Assembly (NCBI GenBank): GCA_035934555.1
Contig: DASYXT010000127.1
Span: 1-64,000 of the forward strand
DNA length: 64,000 nucleotides
Source: DASYXT01 sp035934555
Lineage (GTDB): Bacteria; Verrucomicrobiota; Verrucomicrobiia; Limisphaerales; UBA8199
Reading direction: 5' to 3'
Positions within the stretch are counted from its first letter, which is position 1; every line of letters starts with the position of its first letter. Shown here one piece after another: positions 61,148 through 64,000 of the stretch. Made by a program: the position numbers and the translations under genes. The notes beneath the pieces are model-generated. The model was not told the DNA's origin, did not search any database, and was given only the letters and a program-made list of their open reading frames with translations.

Positions 61148-61222
61148 TGGTGGAGTCGGTGGGTAACGCTCCCACATCAGCTTGCTTGCAGGGCAAGTGC
61201 ATTACTTGTCTGCCACGACCCC
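61148..61222 (-). tRNA. Atypical tRNA-Ala (TGC), first in array
   Basis: Acceptor GGGGTCG/CGACTCC gives a G3-U70 wobble, the alanine identity element, with discriminator A. Anticodon stem CTTGC/GCAAG, loop CCTGCAA (TGC, C33). T-stem GTGGG/CCCAC with loop AGCGTTA (A54, G55). D-arm of three pairs, GCA/TGC, without GG. CCA encoded. It is the 5'-most gene of the minus-strand array. Confidence 0.85.
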
Positions 61223-61226
61223 ATTT

Positions 61227-61305
61227 GAATGTAGAACGCAGAACGGAAAATGCAGAATGTCTGATCCACCTCACGGTTCTGCTTTTTCGTTCTTCATTCT
61301 TCCTT
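61227..61305. repeat. GAATGC-type hairpin, copy 2
   Basis: The left half carries GAACGCAGAACGG and AAATGCAGAATG; the right half carries TTCTGCTTTTTCGTTCTTC and CATTCTTCC, imperfectly complementary to it. The inner part (TCTGATCCACC) resembles that of copy 1 (TCGGATCAGTC), so the two copies share ancestry. Placed just upstream of tRNA-Ala on the array strand. Confidence 0.6.
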
Positions 61306-61385
61306 CCAGAGCAGGCCGTCTCGGTGCTGCCCCGAGCAAACGGAGTTTTGGAGACTCTGTCGCGCAAGCTGGCGCACGGCCTATT

Positions 61386-61870
61386 TGAATTGAGAATTGA
61401 GAATGAAGAATGCAGGATGCGGCCATGAACAGGACCAATGATTTGCTGGACCGCACCAAGCGATTCGCCCTGGAGACCATCAAGTTCTGTGAAAGCTTCC
61501 CAAAGGATGAAACGAGTAGGATTCTCGCCCGACAACTTCTCCGCTCGGGCACCTCGGTCGGTGCGAATTACCGGGCCGCACATCGAGCGAAATCCAAGGC
61601 GGACTTCATTTCCAAGATGGGCACGGTGCTGGAGGAGGCTGACGAATCCGCGTATTGGACTGAACTCCTGACGGATGCTGGAAAGGTCGCGTCCACCCGA
61701 TCCGGACCACTACATCGGGAGGCAAACGAACTTGTGGCGATTGCCGTTTCATCACTGAACACGGCGCGGCGAAACTCCGGCCCGCAGGAGTAACAGTTCC
61801 AGGCGCCGGGAAATTGTTGGGCCGGAGGATTCTGCATTCTGCGTTCTGCATTCTGCATTTCCTCCGGCCC
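61386..61870. mobile_element. Candidate IVS-like element: four-helix-bundle gene between GAATGC repeats
   Basis: The gene at 61425 is flanked on the left by GAATTGAGAATTGAGAATG and AAGAATGCAGGATG, and on the right by TTCTGCATTCTGCGTTCTGC and CATTCTGCATTT, an inverted arrangement able to form a long stem. The right repeat is itself enclosed by GGGCCGGAGGA (61819-61829) and TCCTCCGGCCC (61860-61870), an exact 11-bp inverted pair. This resembles 23S rRNA intervening sequences, which also encode this protein family between complementary ends, but here it is not in rRNA. Confidence 0.5.
61425..61793 (+). CDS. Four-helix-bundle protein (S23/IVS, TIGR02436-type)
   Basis: 122 residues, all-helical: LLDRTKRFALETIKFCESFP, ETSRILARQLLRSGTSVGAN, YRAAHRAKSKADFISKMGTV, EEADESAYWTELLTDAG. 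The RSGTSVGANYRAA segment is the family signature. Relatives are encoded in 23S rRNA intervening sequences and as accessory Avd proteins of diversity-generating retroelements; they form pentamers that bind nucleic acid. No reverse transcriptase is in the window. Start at ATG 61425. Confidence 0.88.
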   Translation: MNRTNDLLDRTKRFALETIKFCESFPKDETSRILARQLLRSGTSVGANYRAAHRAKSKADFISKMGTVLEEADESAYWTELLTDAGKVASTRSGPLHREANELVAIAVSSLNTARRNSGPQE

Positions 61871-62174
61871 TTGCCATTTCAACAAAGAACAAACACCTCT
61901 TGCTATCTTGCGATACCAACCCACGGTTTCACGGTGGTTCTTTCGGTGTTTAGGGGCACACCTCCTGCAAAGCCCTTAGATTGTAAAAGCGTTTCAAATC
62001 GTCTCGGCGCGCGTATTCGCTCCGCGTGGGCACACCACACCGGTGGAACGCCTCGGCATTCCTGCAACCGATTTCGTTTGGCACTCTCAGACATCATCAA
62101 GACGTCGTTCTCGTTTCACTCACCGTTCCATTTACCTTTCGCTTTGATTGTTCACCGTCACATATTCCGACAAC
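61871..62174. other. Non-coding, structure-rich stretch
   Basis: No credible gene. On the minus strand it holds a TATC-GCAA-GATA hairpin with a GNRA loop (61904-61915), a GGTGT/ACACC hairpin (61945-61962) and a CCAC/GTGG hairpin (61921-61937). It could be a second domain of the structured RNA upstream if the terminator at 62175 is read through, or an independent RNA. Confidence 0.35.
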
Positions 62175-62208
62175 AAAAAACCCTGCTCACATCGCGGTAA
62201 GCAGGGTT
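62175..62208 (-). terminator. Intrinsic terminator (minus strand)
   Basis: AACCCTGCT pairs perfectly with AGCAGGGTT around a 12-base loop and is followed on the minus strand by six T. It ends the structured RNA candidate transcribed from about 62440. Confidence 0.75.
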
Positions 62209-62440
62209 GGAAAATCGCTGGATCTTATGATCACATTACCTGCCTACCAAAAGCCTATCGGGGTTATACGAGGTCTGATGTTTACTCAGACTACCTGATA
62301 GGCTCCGGCTGAACATCCAGCCGGCGACTTGGGCTTCACGACGTGTCGCTCTTTCGAGCAGCCTCGTCGGCCCTATCGTAGCTAAAATGTTCATACAGGT
62401 TTTCATCGAATGCGCGTAATACCTAGCACAAGTAGCCTAA
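62175..62440 (-). ncRNA. Structured non-coding RNA candidate next to the tRNA array
   Basis: Minus-strand helices, in plus coordinates: 62331-62334/62370-62373 and 62339-62343/62365-62369 stacked on a GCTC-GAAA-GAGC hairpin (62348-62359) with a GNRA loop; CCGGCTG/CAGCCGG (62305-62324); a long-range 8-bp helix AGCCTATC/GATAGGCT (62252-62259/62297-62304) enclosing GTCTGA/TCAGAC (62273-62291); and the terminator. The GNRA loop and U-run both fix the minus strand. It matches no RNase P, tmRNA, SRP or 6S signature I can recall. Large ornate RNAs such as ROOL and GOLLD often sit beside tRNAs on mobile elements, so a relative is possible. The 5' end is a guess. Confidence 0.5.
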
Positions 62441-62526
62441 TCTTGTCTACTTATATTTTTAGGGGTGCGTATATCTTAAATTCAAATATCTGGATGAGTT
62501 GATGCGATAAGCTCTCCCATGGCCAC

Positions 62527-62625
62527 TGACAGGCGGGGCATATCGTGAATGAAGAGGTTGAGAGCAGTGCCGCCTTTGAGCGCGAATTTGGGAAACGCGA
62601 ATACTTCCGGTAATGCTGAAGAAAG
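62527..62625 (-). pseudogene. AbiEii-type nucleotidyltransferase toxin gene fragment
   Basis: A minus-strand frame without its own start reads ALPEVFAFPKFALKGGTALN then LFIHDMPRLSV, the substrate-binding GGT motif of AbiEii/MenT-type nucleotidyltransferases. The DxD metal residues expected next (SVDID) are replaced by SVAMGELIA and the frame ends 13 codons later. No AbiEi antitoxin is adjacent. A decayed toxin remnant. Confidence 0.6.
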
Positions 62626-62788
62626 GCACGGTTTCAACGAACGTTTACCTGCCCACACATCCCTCTTCGTGCCGGAACTAAAGGTTCTTTGCCTCGCCGT
62701 TCCGCATCGCGGCAGTCAACTGCCGAAATTCGGGTCTTCAAGACCCCGTGACCCGTATCCTGACCTTCGGCACCCCCGCGCCTGTAAA

Positions 62789-63331
62789 TTACGGGTCTGC
62801 CGTTCGGCTTGCGCCTCTCTGGCCATCGGCTTTGAACGCCTCGTGAAACGTGACGGTGCCCCGCGGAGTGTGCCCGTCGAAAGACAGCGCGAAAAAGACC
62901 TCCTGTGGCACTCCCTCAAGCACAAGTTCGGGCATGCTTTTGAACCCGAATTTCCTGTAGTAACCCGGATGGCCGACGAGACAGCAGCCCTGCGCGTTCA
63001 GCTCTTTCAGCCGAGATAGGCCTTCCTGTATTAGGGTTTGGCCGATGCCCTGGCGCTGGTAGGGTGGCAACACTGAAACGGGTCCAAGACCGTACCAGTT
63101 CCGGGTGCCATCTGAAATGGTCACAGGTGAAAAGGCGATATGCCCGACAACTCGTCCATTCAGTTCTGCAACGAGCGAGACTTTAAGGGCCTTGGCGTTG
63201 CGAAGGGACTCAACGATGAACTGCTCAGTGTGGTGGCTGATCTGAAGGGTCTTAAACGCGGCAACGGTCACCTCCGTAATCGCGCTCACATCGATATCTG
63301 TTTCGTTCCTGATCAGGACTTTATGATTCAT
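62789..63331 (-). CDS. GNAT family N-acetyltransferase
   Basis: 180 residues of the YhbS-like GNAT group. Acetyl-CoA site motif A: LGPVSVLPPYQRQGIGQTLI, with the QRQGIG pyrophosphate loop; VVGHIAFSPVTI and GHPGYYRKFGF are typical of this subgroup. The substrate is unknown. It lies between the element remnants and a VIT1-type transporter gene, and may be host or element DNA. Confidence 0.88.
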   Translation of the reverse strand: MNHKVLIRNETDIDVSAITEVTVAAFKTLQISHHTEQFIVESLRNAKALKVSLVAELNGRVVGHIAFSPVTISDGTRNWYGLGPVSVLPPYQRQGIGQTLIQEGLSRLKELNAQGCCLVGHPGYYRKFGFKSMPELVLEGVPQEVFFALSFDGHTPRGTVTFHEAFKADGQRGASRTADP

Positions 63332-63437
63332 AGGCTTCTGTTTTGTGGCTGGTCAACTCCGTGGCATAAAATGTGACGCGGCTATGTCGCCAATTGCTGC
63401 AATCGTGCCCCGAGATCTGAACCAACTCCCGGCTCCG

Positions 63438-64000
63438 TCAGACGGAAATTCCAAAAAGTTTTCCGACCAACGCGGTGAGCCCCATCGCAAATGCGCCCCA
63501 GAAGCAAACGCGAATGGCTCCCCGAACTGCGGGAGCTCCTCCGGTGCGGGCAGCAACCGCGCCGAGTGTGCCGAGGAGGACCATGGCTAGAGCGGGAACG
63601 AGCCAGAGCAGCCAGTTAACAGGGGCGACAGCAGCCGTGACCACCGGAGCCGCGGCTCCCGCGGAGAAAGCTGCCGCCGACCAAAAGGATGCCTGGAGGG
63701 GCCGGGCGCTGAGCTCCTCGGTAATGCCGATTTCGTCCCGTGCATGGGCGGCCAAGGCATTGTGAGCCATTAATTGCCGCGCCACCTTTGCTGCCAATTC
63801 TGCGTCGAGTCCGCGCTCGCGATATATCGCCGCCAGCTCTTGTTCCTCCTCCTCTCTGTTGCTGGCCAGCGCCTCGGCTTCGAGCGCAAGGTCAGCGCGC
63901 TCCGTGTCTTGTTGGGATTTCACTGAGACATATTCCCCTGCGGCCATGGACATGGCCCCGGCAACAAGGCCTGCGGTGCCGGCCAGCATGATGTTCCCTC
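63438..64000 (-). CDS. VIT1/CCC1 family transporter, N-terminus beyond window
   Basis: At least 187 residues; the frame is open through the right edge and the first helix of the family is missing. AGAMSMAAGEYVSVKSQQDTE (quoted in part) is the VIT signature at the second helix with metal-binding Met/Glu; a charged cytoplasmic segment (about 35-75) follows, then three C-terminal helices (NWLLWLVPALAMVLLGTLG, IRVCFWGAFAMGLTALVG). Exports Fe2+ or Mn2+ from the cytoplasm. Confidence 0.88.
   Translation of the reverse strand, partial: GNIMLAGTAGLVAGAMSMAAGEYVSVKSQQDTERADLALEAEALASNREEEEQELAAIYRERGLDAELAAKVARQLMAHNALAAHARDEIGITEELSARPLQASFWSAAAFSAGAAAPVVTAAVAPVNWLLWLVPALAMVLLGTLGAVAARTGGAPAVRGAIRVCFWGAFAMGLTALVGKLFGISV

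Noticed and set aside
60420..61222. CRISPR array
   Set aside because: The repeated T-arm and CCA segments are spaced by tRNA bodies, not by constant repeats and unique spacers.
61425..61793. Avd protein of a diversity-generating retroelement
   Set aside because: No reverse transcriptase or template/variable repeat pair is in the window; the IVS-like reading is simpler.
62175..62440. RNase P RNA, tmRNA, 6S or SRP RNA
   Set aside because: None of their conserved cores (P4 helix, tRNA-like ends with tag frame, GGAAGCAGC loop, central bubble) is present.
58482..64000. A duplicated tRNA-Cys 3' end marking the far attachment site
   Set aside because: Scanned by eye for GATTCCGACCCTCGCC-like sequence; none found, so the element boundary is left open.

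Overview
The window looks like chromosomal DNA from a high-GC, Gram-negative bacterium of the Verrucomicrobiota (Pedosphaera/Limisphaerales-like). This is inferred from sequence style, not from a marker gene. The signs are two secreted prepilin-type proteins with the GFTL(I/V)ELLVVIAI N-terminus and an H-x9-DG motif, Tat-exported Gfo/Idh/MocA oxidoreductases beside a ThuA-like protein, PSCyt1-type haem domains, a DUF6600 protein, a DUF5069 protein and many outer-membrane or lipoprotein signals. No rRNA gene and no CRISPR array is present.

Layout. 1-1.6 kb: an XRE regulator, a RadC/JAB protein, a long imperfect hairpin and a REP-type palindrome pair. 1.6-9 kb: a family-9 glycosyltransferase facing a complete dTDP-L-rhamnose operon (rfbA-C-D-B), preceded by a sugar-isomerase/ThuA/Gfo-Idh cluster. 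9-19.5 kb: AI-2E-type exporter, Mg2+ P-type ATPase, DUF6600 surface protein, TPR and beta-barrel proteins, an ECF sigma/anti-sigma pair and a large secreted protein of unknown function. 19.6-25 kb: a YtrA-type GntR regulator with its ABC exporter, then a nine-haem secreted cytochrome. 25-37.7 kb: tRNA-Leu, a pseudopilin, Gfo/Idh, an orphan NrtA/NasS-like protein, OsmC with a methyltransferase, cysteine synthase, an S9 peptidase and a polar amino-acid ABC transporter. 37.7-46.8 kb: a REC-HDOD-GspB fusion, an egtB-egtD-ABC transporter operon (ergothioneine biosynthesis with a compatible-solute-type transporter), pgi and DUF5069. 47-53.8 kb: a probable electron-transfer operon (cupredoxin, Sco, eight-haem lipoprotein, haem-tagged outer-membrane barrel) ending in its own ECF sigma/anti-sigma pair. 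54-58.4 kb: pseudopilin, small lipoprotein, HpnA-like epimerase, TPR protein and mtnA.

From 58.4 kb the character changes. A CCA-encoding tRNA-Cys is followed at once by a tyrosine recombinase, a truncated DUF5131 gene and a tightly packed minus-strand array of eight tRNA genes (Ala, Met, Tyr, Asp, Pro, Arg, Asn, Ser) with remnants of a ninth. All eight encode CCA and have good acceptor and anticodon stems, but every one carries G in place of U/pseudouridine at position 55, and nearly all lack the D-loop G18-G19 pair. Beside the array are a free-standing four-helix-bundle (23S IVS-type) gene in GAATGC-repeat hairpins, a structured minus-strand RNA with GNRA hairpins and an intrinsic terminator, and a fragment of an AbiEii-type toxin gene. 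I read this as a tRNA-Cys-integrated mobile element. Its set of tRNAs without a normal elbow, next to an ornate RNA, is the most unusual thing in the window. The far attachment site was not found, and the GNAT and VIT1-like genes at the right edge may already be host DNA.
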